From Crambe crambe (Eukaryota > Porifera > Demospongiae > Poecilosclerida > Crambeidae): a stretch of DNA of 64,000 nucleotides. Both the position numbers and the translations under genes were made by a program. The notes below the pieces were generated by a model that was not told the DNA's origin, ran no database searches, and saw nothing but the letters and a program-made list of their open reading frames with translations. This document shows positions 21,001 through 32,266 of this stretch, piece after piece; the stretch's first letter is position 1, and every line of letters begins with the position of its first letter. The stretch spans positions 4,960,001-5,024,000 of the forward strand of contig OZ004589.1 of assembly GCA_963924555.1 (NCBI GenBank), written 5' to 3'.

Positions 21001-24000
21001 AAGTTCAATATAACATTTTTTTGAAAATATGGGTTATGAATGTCAGACCAATCACAAAAATATTAGATCAAAAGGCCTAATGTCGATAAAGTCACCATTT
21101 TTTCTCTGACTTTTTGTCCTGATAACTCATCCTGGTAGGACATTAAAGCTAATTATGGTGATAGACCTGGTTGGATGTGTTCCATGCCATGCATGTGACT
21201 TTCCGTTTCTTGGTGAGAGGGGAAGAATAGGACCAAAGCTTGTCCAGGTGAGGGGTCATAAGAGTGTAGGACTCACGATCAGTTGGGAGGGAGTAAGGGT
21301 CTAGATATTGCAAATTCAGTGAGTGCAGTACATTAGTATGCAACTAATGGCGTACCTTGCATGGGGGTTATATTTCTATAGAGGGCCTGCTTCGTCTGAT
21401 ATATATTTTGAGTAACCACTCTTTCAATAGTCCGGAAAGAATCTTTAAGACTGTCCAACTAAAAAGAAAGAAATCTTTGGTCAAAAAAATTAACCATAAA
21501 TTAAATGAATTTTGGGGCGGGGGAGAAAAGTATAAAAGTATAAAAGTAGGGCAAGCACTTGAAAGTATCTTAAGAAATACCTTTAGAATGGGGTGATTAT
21601 TGGGAACTGTGGGATCTAATTCTGGTTTTCCTTCAGCTTTGTTCTTGCTCTTTGCTTCAGGAGGTGGGGCTACTTCTGTAGATTGAATCATACTCACCAC
21701 GAAAGTACTTTCCCCTGTGATGAAAATTCATAAGAATAAAGATCCTTGCACTAGATCATATAGATCACAATCCAACTATTATTGTATTAAAGACAGAAAC
21801 CAAGTCTATGTATACCTGGTAATCGAGTACCCCCTGACTCTTGTGGACCTGGAAGTACAGTTGTAGGTCTTGATGATGTTTGCACTGTACTGCTACTGTT
21901 CAGGCGACTAGCTGCCCGACTGCTTAGTTCTTCAAACGTATCTTGCTCATCTTTTGCTGCATGTAACAGAATAATTATTACTGAACTTTACAGCTCTACT
22001 TGTCTAATTAATCTTTAGGTGGATCCACGATACATGTACGTATATGGTAGCTAACAGGGTGAAATGATTGACTTACAATCTGCATTTTGTTTCCTTGACT
22101 CTTCATATGTATCATACATGTCCCATGTAGTCACAATTATACCAGCATCCTATGCACGTATGTACATGAGGCGAATAATATGGAGACTCTCAAACTTGCT
22201 TTTCAAGCTCACTGACCTGCTTGAGGATGGAATCTGTCTGCATTTGCTTGAATTTACGTGCATCGTTGATGGTCTGTACAACTCTATCAGAGTAGCGATC
22301 ATTACCCATATGGTTCTTCACAAACTACATATGACAGGACAATAATTATATCATTAAGATTTAGGTCACTACGACCCTAATAGAGTAGTGGCTGGTGGCC
22401 ACAGTCGTGATTGTAATGAGATGGACCCCATTTATTATTAGTCCAAAGCTGCTCTGCTACCCACCTCTTCATACTTCTCATTACTCTTCTTCACATTTCC
22501 TGCCTCATCCGAGTCCATTGCCACACAAGTTCCTGGAATATCCAACATCCAGATGGTTTCTGTCTCAGATAAAACTATCTCAATCTAAAAACAAAACAAA
22601 ACAAAACAAAAAAATCTCCCAGATTCCAGCTCTGGTCATTTTCCGACCATTTTTTCCATCAAATTTAAGTACATTATAATATATGTCTGATCAAATTAAC
22701 ATTTCTAGCTCTATAGGTATATGCCATGTGCACCACCATGCCTGTTGGAATAGTTTCCTGCATCCTGTTTTATACCTATTGCATTAATGCATTTGCATGA
22801 GCCATCACCAATGTCTAGTCTGGTGTAGCCGACCCTCTAGCATACACAACTTGTGCAGCCGCAACGATAGTTGCAGGACCAATCAGATCACTTTACATCC
22901 AATCACACATGCAAGCTGTGCATGTAGATCCATGCACAGCAGCCAAGGCAAGGACAGAAGAGAGACTAGAGTTGCTCACTGAATGGTGATTGTGCACTAA
23001 TTACACGCCAAATGTGACCTTGTAAATTTGTGGAGTTTGTCAGGTTTAAAAAAATGATGTAATGTGCACAACATTCCTGCTGCACAAGTCATCTGTGCTA
23101 GTAAGTTCAGACCCTTTCCTCCCAGAGAGAAATGTCAGCTACGCCAGACTACCCATTCACATAGCCTCAAACCCAGGGTCTAAATTATGCAGGGGAGGGA
23201 AAGAGAGCCTGGTATCCAGCGTTTGCGCATGCGCCAACAATAATTCACACTTTTCGCATTCATTACACAAAATGATGATGATGACGAATGCACGGTTCAA
23301 CAAATAAGCAGCTGATGTAAGCATAAACAACAATGATGTTCTGACAATTAGCAAGGCCTAGCTTTTGGTCAAAGAGAAAAGGAAGAACCTGAAAGCAGAT
23401 ACTCTTGCCAAAGCTGGATGGGAAGAAGATAAAGGCATCTTATCCACTGTACATGGCAGCAATGGCTTGCTGCTGCTCGTTAAAGTAGAGTTCTTAGAAA
23501 ACGAACTAGAAGATGTAGAAACTGCCATTCTTTCACAGGGCTGAAAATATGCCTACTCAGCATTATTGCATCATCTGTCACGGAAGAATACTGGGAGTTT
23601 ACAATTCAGGGAAATTTTAGCGCATGCGCAAACGCTGGGTACCAGGCTCTCTTTCCTTCCCCCACATAATTTAGAGCCTGGGTACGAGGCTACCAATTGA
23701 CATACTATTACCTCTTTTTCTAAGTCTTCCTCAGTAATTTCCTTTCGTCCATCTGGAGACTTTGTAGGAGCTGCTATAAGCAGAAAAAACAAGAGGGACT
23801 ATAAAATCTTGAGCATGAAGGGGACCCTATACCATAAAAATTAAAATTTTAAAACGTCCATATCTTCATTATACTACCCCCTATAAGCGTGATTTAGGTC
23901 TCAAAAGAGAGCTCTCTTGTAGAGCTTTCCAATGGTGTACTTAGTTATGACTTTACACCCCCCATATATGGAAGACCTGACATGACCTCAGAAATTATCT

Positions 24001-25546
24001 TTTAAATTACCACATACTTAGGAGGCCTTTGATACTCCTATCATAGCTTCTATGGGCCTAGCTGCTTTGAATGAACGAAGGGATTTCAAGGGGGGTATGG
24101 TTCCAAAGAAAAAAAGGTAAATGTGAAAAAAGATACTCGTTTCGACATCTCCCTTCATATGTTTGGAACCATACCCCCCCCCTTGAAATCCCTTCGTTCA
24201 TTCAAAGCAGCTAGGCCCATAGAAGCTATGATAGGAGTATCAAAGGCCTCCTAAGTAAGTGGTAATTTAAAAGAATTTTTTTAATTTCTGAGGTCATGTC
24301 AGGTCTTCCATATATGGGGGGTGTAAAGTTGTAACTAAGTACACCATTGGAAAGCTCTACAAGAGAGCTCTCTTTTGAGACCTAAATCAAGCTTATAGGG
24401 GGTAGTATAATGAAGATATGGACGTTTTAAAATTTTAATTTTTATGGTATAGGGTCCCCTTTTAATGCAATATTACCCAAATGTGCCATATCAATCGGTT
24501 CTTGCTTTGGTGCACTTCGTAATTCATCTGTCATGGAAGCAGAGAAGCTAGCAGTTCCTTCTGTCATACTGCTACTAAATATAGACCTAAAGTGTACATA
24601 ATAACACAATGACAACCTATATCACTTGATTGAGAAAAAGATACATACAATGTATATGGCTCATTAGTAGAGGTAGGACCCAAATTTTAAGGGGTAGGAC
24701 TAGGATTCAGAAATTTCCCTTCATAAAATGGCACCCCTGTTATACCTGGGGTCATTAAGTAGCTACTATATTGATATACCGAGAGAATGGCTGATTGATC
24801 ACAGTTCCACCAGGTTGAGTCCCATAGATAGAGCTTTGGAAAGCAGTTGATCCATTGGGCTACACAGATTGCATCATGAACTATCTTTAATCAAACCAAT
24901 TGAACTCACAGTTATACCATCACTTTTGGAGAAGAAATTAACCTGGGTCTTCCTAAAAAATTAAAACAGAAAAAATACCACGTATACTAGAACTAGACAA
25001 AGTGATCTTGATCTTTACCTTGAGGTTAAAGTACTATGATCAGATTGTAATAAAGTCAGGGGAGTTACATCAACTCCATCTTCATCAAGTATCTAATGAA
25101 TACAGCAATATACTGACTATGATGTGTCAAAGCATACTCTTGTGTGTAATATCAGCAGGCTCAAATCACCCCCAAAATTCCACTCATCATTTTATTAATG
25201 TACCAGCTAGTTTATGGAGATAGCTACACTGTGTGCTTACAAATTAGTGCCCTATTACTGACCTGTGCACCAAGAGGTTTGAATCTCATGCTGTCAGAAA
25301 CAAGATTCTTCTTGCTGGAGCTGAACAGGCTGGTTCTTGAACCAATAAAGCTCCGAGACCCTCGGGAGGTGGAAGAGAGAGGATTTATACTGCTCCCACT
25401 AGTTCTACTCTTATTGGTACTTCTGCTTGAGTTACGTGGAGGGTTATTGCTATGTATGAATAAAACCACCTTATTGTCATGTACATATTAAAGCACAAGG
25501 AATCACTTGTATTACGTCTAAGTAAGTCATACCTTCTAAAGTTCAT
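18085..25546 (-). CDS. DNAI4: Axonemal dynein intermediate chain DNAI4 (WDR78)
   Basis: About 22 exons run from ATG at 25546 to TGA at 18085. The protein starts with a Ser/Arg-rich disordered tail, then ILDEDGVDVTPLTLLQ, typical of WDR78. Then come LSETETIWMLDIPGT (about 22463-22585), TTWDMYDTYEE, and the WD40 domain: KRKVTCMAWNTSNQ, VAVGYGAF, GLICCWSLKNPE, GLFNGTISLYNAR, HTGPVWQISWV, SISIDGHILQWS. A lysine-rich loop follows, then ACSEEGFIHKCSCSYNEQ, YFLSCSADWTVKLW, GRVEIWDLELN and VGDTDGEVSVYLLNNIPPSP. The last exons are 18368-18445 and 18085-18138. DNAI4 is an intermediate chain of inner-arm dynein f/I1-type complexes in motile cilia. Its introns carry at least four inverted-repeat elements (18933-19513, 22815-23153, 23161-23693, 23819-24460), which account for much of its length. 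An X-box-like site lies about 40 bases upstream of the ATG. Confidence 0.92.
18933..19513. mobile_element. TTAA-flanked MITE in a DNAI4 intron
   Basis: The element begins TTAAAGGGTAACTG and ends with the inverted form CAGTTACCCTTTAA, about 580 bases in all. Deeper inside, GGGGCGGGGCTTACTTGTGATG near 19007 pairs with CATCACAAGTGAGCCCCACC near 19375, so the terminal arms are long and imperfect. TTAA at both ends fits piggyBac-style target choice. No transposase frame is inside, so it is non-autonomous. Confidence 0.75.
22815..23153. mobile_element. Short inverted-repeat element (MITE-like) in a DNAI4 intron
   Basis: TCTAGTCTGGTGTAGCCGAC at the left is matched in inverse by GTCAGCTACGCCAGACTA at the right. 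TTGTGCAGCCGCAAC and GCTGCACAAGT fall inside the arms. No coding capacity is seen. Confidence 0.55.
23161..23693. mobile_element. GC-rich terminal-inverted-repeat element in a DNAI4 intron
   Basis: The left arm, from TAGCCTCAAACCCAGG through GAGAGCCTGGTATCCAGCG to TGCGCATGCGC, pairs with a right arm running GCGCATGCGCAAACGCTGGG to GTACGAGGCTA. Each arm is about 75 bases. The middle, about 370 bases, shows no transposase. Shorter relatives occur at 8059-8135 and perhaps 46137-46190. Confidence 0.75.
23819..24460. mobile_element. Large foldback element (two arms of about 290 bases)
   Basis: From AGGGGACCCTATACCAT at the left, the sequence of 23819-24107 reappears in inverse at 24162-24460, ending ATGGTATAGGGTCCCCT. 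Only a handful of differences and a loop of about 54 bases separate the arms. The arms make a nearly perfect hairpin of about 290 base pairs inside the DNAI4 pre-mRNA. There is no coding capacity, and the high arm identity points to a young or gene-converted insertion. Confidence 0.85.
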
Positions 25547-25585
25547 TGTGCCCTCTTGATCCTCTTGAGTGCCCGCCGGTACTTT

Positions 25586-25599
25586 ATTGCTAAGCAACC
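25586..25599 (-). promoter_or_regulatory. X-box-like (RFX) site upstream of DNAI4
   Basis: On the minus strand the sequence is GGTTGCTTAGCAAT, an imperfect inverted repeat close to the RFX consensus GTNRCC-N(0-3)-RGYAAC. It lies about 40 bases before the DNAI4 ATG. RFX factors drive motile-cilium genes in animals, so the position is meaningful. Short motifs do occur by chance. Confidence 0.45.
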
Positions 25600-25714
25600 A
25601 TCTAAGCCGCACCTACCTACAGCTACACGTGCTATATAGCGCGTGTGCGTACGTACGTACGTACGTGCGCGTGCGAGCTAGCTCAACCGCGCGCGCAAGA
25701 AGGCCTGTATCGTG

Positions 25715-25727
25715 TACGCATGCGCAT
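25715..25727. promoter_or_regulatory. NRF-1-like CG palindrome between DNAI4 and the orphan receptor gene
   Basis: TACGCATGCGCAT sits within the 417-base gap between two divergent starts (25546 minus, 25964 plus). Very CG-rich DNA lies next to it (GTGCGTACGTACG... and CCGCGCGCGC). NRF-1 binds YGCGCAYGCGCR. The assignment is by motif only. Confidence 0.4.
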
Positions 25728-25963
25728 AGCAACTCGAGGTCATAATATTATGGTCACGTGGATCCACACAATGATTGTTGATTCAGCTATGTTATAATTT
25801 TTGTATACACTACTATATCCTCCTAATGGGAAGTAATAATAATGACTAGCTATATAAAGTATTAAAATTTGTATTCACACCAATAGCCTTATAATGCTAG
25901 CTGATCACAGTAGTAGCTAGACTACGTACATTATTATATGATTTTATAGTGATGGTTTTATGT

Positions 25964-28363
25964 ATGAAGCAACTGCAAGCCATTCTTTTCATTGCCAGTA
26001 AGTCACTTAACATTAGATATTTCAGTTTGCAGAGAGCTACTAATTTTACTGAGCCAGCCATTGTGACTGTCGATAAGCAACAAGCCATACTAACTATTTT
26101 ATCCTCTTGTTGCAGTATCATGTAGTATGCCAGTTAGATGTGGAGATATGAAACAGCAGCAATGCTCAATTGGTTCCCAGCCTATATATAATCCACACAG
26201 CTCTCGAAGTGCCAGTTTTAAGGTGAACAGTGGCAATATTGTGCTGAATATGGCCACTCCTTCAAATAGTACTTGTACCATTAACACTTGGAATTTCTGT
26301 TATATTATCACTGACAATAATTATTCCTTAAGTACTGATGATACTGGTACCAAAGTTGGTGTTTGGAGACAGCGAAATGGCTCATTTTATAGCTTAAATG
26401 AAAGCATTACTGAACTACCTGTAAGCAATATCTATTTCCAATTTGATTTTGTTTGTCAAAGAATCAGTCTCCCGAAGTCCTTTGAAGTTGAAGAAAATGA
26501 CATCATTGGTGTGCTTATTGGAACTTCATCAGCTGCACTCAGTGTAATAGGGAATGGATATAATGAATCATTATGTATGAGTACCAGTGTACTACAAGAC
26601 ACGCTGACTGTAAACATGTCTGAATTGAATTGTACCCAAGGTTATGGAATGTACATTGAAGGTAAACTATAACTAGCTACGTTGTTATTATGGAGATAGC
26701 ATGTGGGGTTTTCTTAAATTAATTTCTATCATGTGTTCTATAATGGTTGGACTAAATTTCAGTCCTGAATATCTAGCAGTAAATCTTGAGTTGTAGAGAA
26801 CTAAAGTGTGAAGAAAATTTAGTGGCCAAAAAAATTAACTACATACATATGTACTGTCACATATATTTTACTAATACAGGTCTCTCTCATAATATGTCAT
26901 CCTCACTGACAACTTCCACAGCTTCCTCCATAAGTATGTACATTAATTGTTATCCTTATTCATACCTATCAAAACAATGTGTACTCTCCGTGACACAGGT
27001 CCTTATATAAGTTACAAAGCAGCTACATAATAAGGCAGGATAAATAAATATGGCATAGCTAATAATATCATGTAGCTCATAATAAATAATAAGTAAACGA
27101 ATGACCTATTGAACTGAAAGTAGCTGACGAATAATAATCATAATTATTATTCTATTATTATATAGGTGTAACTATCACTGAGAGATTTGCAGTAATATTT
27201 GTGATAAGCATTCTAACTCTGTTGGTAATTGCATTCACTTTTATTCTTATTGGATTAATTTGCAAACTCAAAAAACAGCAGTACAAGAGGTATGAATGGA
27301 ATTTCTAATAGTGTGGGCCAATAATGATAATGCTAACTTTCTTTTCAGGAGAGGCAATCCTCAATCTCCAAACTTGCAGTCCCCAAACTTGCATCTACAA
27401 GGTAAAATAAGTAGTCGTGCACACATGTGTAGAGAGGAGGGGGGGGGGGGGGGGGGGGGGAGGGGGGGGGGAGGGGGTGGGCTGAGGTTATGTAGCTAAC
27501 TCAAGCCCCCAGCTTATAAGCTTTGACATCAGAGCCAGTCTATTGGCTTGAAAGACTACAAGCTTATATAGCACGACTTGTCCATGGCATCAGCTTTCCA
27601 TGATTATAGCCCTTATCTCTTTCTAACAGATGTGACAGTGGTTGGAGACCATCATCCAACAGCCAGCTCAAATACAAGTACAGATGGAACTACAGCCATT
27701 TGTAACTCAAGAATGAAAGGAAATACAGGGTATGATATTTTAGACTTTGAGATGTTAGCTCCCCCTCAATCTCCTTCATCTCAAGTTGAACCCAAGATCC
27801 CCATGAAATTCAAGTGGAAAAAATCATACTCGGAGATCGATTTACAAAAGGCTCTCAGTCGCGAGGCAAAGAGCCGAATTCAAGAGAAGCGCTTGCGAAG
27901 TCCTACACTATCATCTCTTCCTAATGTGTTGTCAGAATCTGGTGCAGATAATATGATGACATTGTATGAAACCCTAAACACACCACCTCAGCCCTATCTC
28001 TATTTCAGTCCAAGATACGACACTATTTCAGATTCCCAGGAAGTCAAACACAACAGCAGTAGCAGTACTAGTGAAACACTCGATAGAGAGCAAGATTATA
28101 AAACAGAACTGACTTCGAGTACGGGTTCACTCAATGACAAATCTTTTTATGTCAACATCAAAAGTAAACTTGTGAGATTATCAAGTGATCCAGCAATTTC
28201 TTCTTCAGGGAAGAAGACGGATTCCCATGGAAGACCTTTTGGTGATGACTGCAAGCAGAGAGTGAAACCTCCTGTTCCTCTCCCCAGACGAACATCACAT
28301 GATGTTGCTGCTGTCACTCCAAATCATCCCATGATGTCATTAAAAGTTAATAAGATTACATAA
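25964..28363 (+). CDS. Orphan single-pass membrane receptor-like protein
   Basis: Six exons: 25964-25997, 26116-26661, 26880-26933, 27166-27289, 27349-27401 and 27630-28363. All introns are phase 1 except the fourth (phase 2), and all have GT-AG borders. The start MKQLQAILFIAISC is a signal peptide split by the first intron. The ectodomain of about 190 residues has around eight cysteines and many N-glycosylation sites (NST, NGS, NES, NMS, NCT). A Ser/Thr stalk follows, then one membrane span (FAVIFVISILTLLVIAF...) and a basic stop (KLKKQQYKR). The cytoplasmic tail of about 260 residues has a proline-rich SH3-type motif (KPPVPLPRR), a polybasic patch (MKFKWKKSYSE) and several tyrosines in acidic settings (YDILDF, YETLN). 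I recognise no named domain in the ectodomain. A signalling receptor or adhesion role is only inferred. Confidence 0.75.
27437..27480. repeat. Poly-G tract
   Basis: About 40 bases of G with a few A lie within an intron of the orphan receptor gene. Confidence 0.9.
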
Positions 28364-28783
28364 GTAGAAGAAAATGCACCAGCTGCTTCTACTGTACTTT
28401 GTGATAATATGTAGCTAAGTATTATTAATTAATTTTTGTATGGTGTTTTTGAACTCTGGCTAATAGTACATTATGCATTATGAAACTTCATCATAGTTAA
28501 AATATTTAATGTTATGTGTGTAGTGAGTTTTGTTAGACATGGAGCACTGGTTAAAAAAATTATCTATTAACCTACTTACAATGCTTAGGGTAATCCCAGC
28601 TGGAGGCATCTCTTTATTATGAAGGTATTTTTCCGTGAGTCATAACATGCATACAGTACTAAGCTAGCAAGTATAGTCATATCATGATGATTCACTTTTA
28701 AGGTAAGTGCACACAATCATGTTGCAGACAGTACAATGCAGCTGGACCAAGTTTGCTCTAGGCATGTAGCTAGTTATACTAAC
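28364..28783. other. Convergent 3' spacer
   Basis: This is the space between the 3' ends of the orphan receptor gene (plus) and the sulfotransferase gene (minus). It is AT-rich and no gene is seen. Confidence 0.5.
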
Positions 28784-29905
28784 CTAATCACTGCTGAAAG
28801 TATATCTCTCAAACATTGCATACTTCCTCATTCTTTGTTCCACTTCTTTTCTTAGTCTCAGTGGCCACACTACCAACTCTCTGGTACGAGATACAGACTT
28901 GAAAATCTTTCCTGCACACAACTCTAAGTATTCTTCTGAACAATCCAAGTCCAGAAACTTACAGATGCCAGAAATAGTCACCACTGGGTCACTCACTAGA
29001 TCACAATTATGAACTTCCAATACAGGATTATCCTTAAATATCTTCAATTGTCCCATAATAGCATCGAGTATATGAAATATTCTTTCTATCATTTCCTCAA
29101 GCCTTGCAGAGTCGTTGAATTTCCATGAAGGAGCTTTTTCGTTGATTTTAGATTCTCTAAGCCTTGGTATGTTTGTTTTGTTAAAAGCATACAAAACATG
29201 AGTGGAAATGAGGTCAAATGGATTTCGTACTGCATGAATCAGAGAAATAGGAACGGTCAGTTTCCTCTTCAGTCTCTCATACTTTAAGACAAAATTTGGT
29301 CTGTTTCGCAAGAATTCCTTAGTTGTTGAACCGCCACTTTTATCACCAATAATTTGCAAATACTTATCATATCTTCCTTGCCACAAACCATCAATTTTCA
29401 AAGTATACCCTTTCTGGTTTGAATTCCGTATAGCCATAGCATCTTTATAGCTCTTCTTGTAGAGCATATTGAATAAATTAGTAGTCCAGTTCAGTGATTT
29501 GGCAGCTGTATCAAAACTTCTCCAGTGCCTGAAGATGTGGAATTCATGAGAAATAATGACATGAGGATGGGCATCTATTATACTACCTAAGATGCTATGC
29601 CCAGTTTTCCCGTAACCAACGAAGAACACAAACTTTTTTATGCCTTTCACAACTTGAAGGCTCAGTGGTTGGAAAGTACTATACTTGTGCTTTAGTTCTG
29701 GAGTTTCTTGAGGGTGTCTAAGAATAGTGTCCTCCAAGTGGCTTTGCAGATCAGTATAGGGAGGTTGTTCATGAGGGTGGTGCACAGTATTTTCGTGATG
29801 GGAGCTTCTTTCAGTGATAAGTGAAGAAATGTATTTTCTGTAAGTGAAGAGTACAACAGTTAAAAATGCAATAACAAGGATGGCGACTGGAAGCGCCCTT
29901 CTCAT
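28784..29905 (-). CDS. Type II membrane sulfotransferase (Golgi-type), intronless
   Basis: A single open frame of 373 residues starts at ATG 29905. A short cytoplasmic MRRA is followed by a membrane anchor (LPVAILVIAFLTVVLFTY) and a histidine/proline-rich stem. The catalytic domain has FFVGYGKTGHSILGSIID, the 5'-phosphosulfate-binding loop for PAPS, then the conserved HPHVIISHEFH, and later LIHAVRNPFDLISTHVL, the 3'-phosphate-binding region with its Arg and Ser/Thr. This layout is that of Golgi carbohydrate or tyrosylprotein sulfotransferases, which move sulfate from PAPS to glycans or proteins in the secretory path. The acceptor cannot be told from sequence. Being intronless amid intron-rich neighbours suggests an origin by retroposition, or a family that is often intronless. 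Sponges have abundant sulfated polysaccharides, which fits. Confidence 0.85.
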   Translation of the reverse strand: MRRALPVAILVIAFLTVVLFTYRKYISSLITERSSHHENTVHHPHEQPPYTDLQSHLEDTILRHPQETPELKHKYSTFQPLSLQVVKGIKKFVFFVGYGKTGHSILGSIIDAHPHVIISHEFHIFRHWRSFDTAAKSLNWTTNLFNMLYKKSYKDAMAIRNSNQKGYTLKIDGLWQGRYDKYLQIIGDKSGGSTTKEFLRNRPNFVLKYERLKRKLTVPISLIHAVRNPFDLISTHVLYAFNKTNIPRLRESKINEKAPSWKFNDSARLEEMIERIFHILDAIMGQLKIFKDNPVLEVHNCDLVSDPVVTISGICKFLDLDCSEEYLELCAGKIFKSVSRTRELVVWPLRLRKEVEQRMRKYAMFERYTFSSD

Positions 29906-30342
29906 GATGATGAATGGAGTACAGGAGCTCTGTATAGCCGAGTGGCGTAGCAGTGGCTAGTAGCAAGTAGCACTCAGCGTATAAATTAAATTAAAGGCTG
30001 TAGCTAGCTAGATAGTTTCTTCCTGCATGTCGACCCTTTCCCTTTTCTTAGGTAGCCATGACTAATGTGGTTTTACAACTGTGGTTTGGCACGAGATCAA
30101 CACTTCCTTTTTTGATAGAGATCAACCACAAAGCAGGGAAAGAGTGCCTTGATAGGGTAAAATTCGATTGAAAGCAAGTACCTATATAGAGGAAGCTTGT
30201 TGTTGTAGTCATGTGATCACAGCTTGGAATCAAAGATACAGGGGCATGACATCATGGTTTGATTAAGTACTTAACTATTTCTAGAAACAACTGGTAAGTT
30301 ATGACACAACAGTTTCTGGCTAGCTATATGTAACAAAGACTA
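29906..30342. other. Spacer between sulfotransferase and collagen genes
   Basis: This contains the upstream region of the sulfotransferase gene and the 3' flank of the collagen gene. No exon is seen. Confidence 0.5.
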
Positions 30343-31497
30343 TTATGGTATAATGCCACCATTACATGATCTACAGAAGCCAGGAATTCCAATAGGGCCA
30401 GGGGGACCAGAGCTACCCTTTGCCCCTTTCTGTCCTCTTGATCCAGTTGAGCCAGCTGACCCACGAGCCCCTTTTTGCCCCTTAGCTCCAGGTGATCCAG
30501 TTTGGCCTGCAACACCTTGAATCCCTCGAAGACCTGCAATTCCAGGATCTCCCTTTGCTCCCGTGTTCCCCCGAGGTCCTTGGGGCCCAGTGAGACCAGT
30601 TGGTCCCCTAATCCCCATCTCTCCCTTTGGCCCAATGGATCCTGGCGCTCCTGCTGGTCCAGGTGCTCCAATGGTTCCAGAGTCTCCTTTCTCTCCTTGT
30701 GGTCCAACAGGTCCAGCCACTCCTGGCAAGCCTATTATTCAGTTTGTGACTGATAGCTATAGCTATGTAGTCCTAGCTAGCTATGTCACGTAGCTAGCTT
30801 GCTGGGAAAATATATACTAAGGATGTTAGCTGATAGCTAAGTCCCTCTTCTTCCTGTAGCTATAGCTATACAGTAATTATTCAGTGTATAAAGTATCAGA
30901 ATAATATAATAAGTTTTAACATGTATAACTAGGTGATCAAGACATGCACACCCTATAGCTAACTAGTAGGCTAGCCCAATGGGACACCTGACTTTTCTCA
31001 GCCCACTGTTCCATTTCCCCGCATTTTAAACTATAACTCTTCACCATGGTTGTCCTACCTGGTGGTCCTTGACTAGCTCCAGTCATGTTGATTCTACTGA
31101 CCAGCTCGTTGATGTCTGACTGTGCAGTGAACATTGCTCCAACATTCTCCATCAACTGCTTGACTTGAAGTTGAGTACTGTTCAAATCATCAGCCAACTT
31201 TGACAATGTTATCAGTTGTAAACCACCATTCATGTTCGGTATCATCTGATCTTCCAGTCTAAGTGATGGGGCGTTCCTTTGATTGGCTATAGCAAAAATT
31301 GCCAAGGCAAGACCGCACACAGTCAATAACATGTTGACACATACTCCTACCACTAACACTGTTGTGAGTTTACTGCAGCTCCTCTGTGATTTAGCAGTCT
31401 TAGCAAGAGCTGTGGCGTTGGTAGTTGACGAGTCACGCTTGACATAGTCATAGCATGTATTAGTAGTCATTTCATAAGCACCATCATTTCGTTTCAT
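30343..31497 (-). CDS. Transmembrane collagen-like protein
   Basis: Two exons: 31059-31497 (ATG at 31497) and 30343-30731, joined in phase 1 inside a Gly codon, as is usual for collagen exons. The N-terminal cytoplasmic part of about 45 residues is followed by one membrane span (LTTVLVVGVCVNMLLTVCGL). A stem of about 75 residues comes next, with a heptad-like stretch (LADDLNSTQLQVKQLMENVG) that could nucleate a trimer. About 40 uninterrupted Gly-X-Y triplets follow, rich in PKG, AKG and GEKG, ending in FCRSCNGGIIP. The two C-terminal cysteines could link chains. This is the type II topology of membrane collagens (types XIII, XVII, XXIII, XXV and gliomedin-like). There is no C1q or olfactomedin domain after the triplets, so it is short, about 275 residues. 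A role in cell-matrix contact is inferred. Confidence 0.85.
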
Positions 31498-32266
31498 GGT
31501 CCACAAGTATAGCACTCAATTCAGTCTCACTTTATCTAGTAGCAATACTTTAACAGAGGTCTATTTTCAGGAGGGCAGGGGAAAATTTTTATAAGTCCTG
31601 GTACACTGCAGCTCTTCAAGTGCATGCAGCTATAATTTTGTGTGAATGTGGTTGTAATACAGACAGTTGCATGTACCCAATGTCAGTTTATGGTAAAAAG
31701 TTTATGATAATAAGAGCTAATGACTGCTAGCTGTAGCTACACAGGAAGTGTAGTCATGAATCAACCATCTTTGGTAATGTGGGCTACAGCTAAACTACTA
31801 CCCCCCTGGGCCCCCTCCTCCACAACTCCCATAGTATAATGCAGCTGCTTTATGTAGTTGCGATAACAATCAATAATAAGAAACAAACCTATAATTATTC
31901 ATTTATGTTAAAATGCTCTGAGTCTAGTTGAAATAATAAACCAGAAATATAAAAAGAAACCTTCAATTCTTAATTACTGCATGGCTAGCTATGTGGTCAT
32001 TACAGGGTACTTAATATTCTTGATTTAACATCTGGATTCAACTTGCTCAGGCCACTAACCTGTGTAATAACAAAGATACGTATATAGCTATCTATAGCTA
32101 GGAAGCTATTAGCTAGCTATCTCAGCAAAACTGCAGCAGGGGTACAATAATAATTATTATGCTGTGCGACTAAATATCATATCATGAGGGCCATAAAAAT
32201 AACATGATCATCTGACCATGAGCCTGACCAAATCTCTTAGTATCATACATAGCTACATTCTACACA
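31498..32266. other. Spacer between collagen and glucosidase genes
   Basis: About 770 bases of AT-rich sequence with many AGCTA words and no exon seen. It includes the collagen promoter side near 31500 and the glucosidase 3' end. Confidence 0.5.

Noticed and set aside
22395-23307. Plus-strand open frames in this interval
   Set aside because: They overlap DNAI4 exons on the other strand or inverted-repeat elements, with no splice or start context.
30502-30793. Plus-strand open frames over the collagen triplets
   Set aside because: They are mirror frames of the GC-rich Gly-X-Y coding exon on the minus strand.
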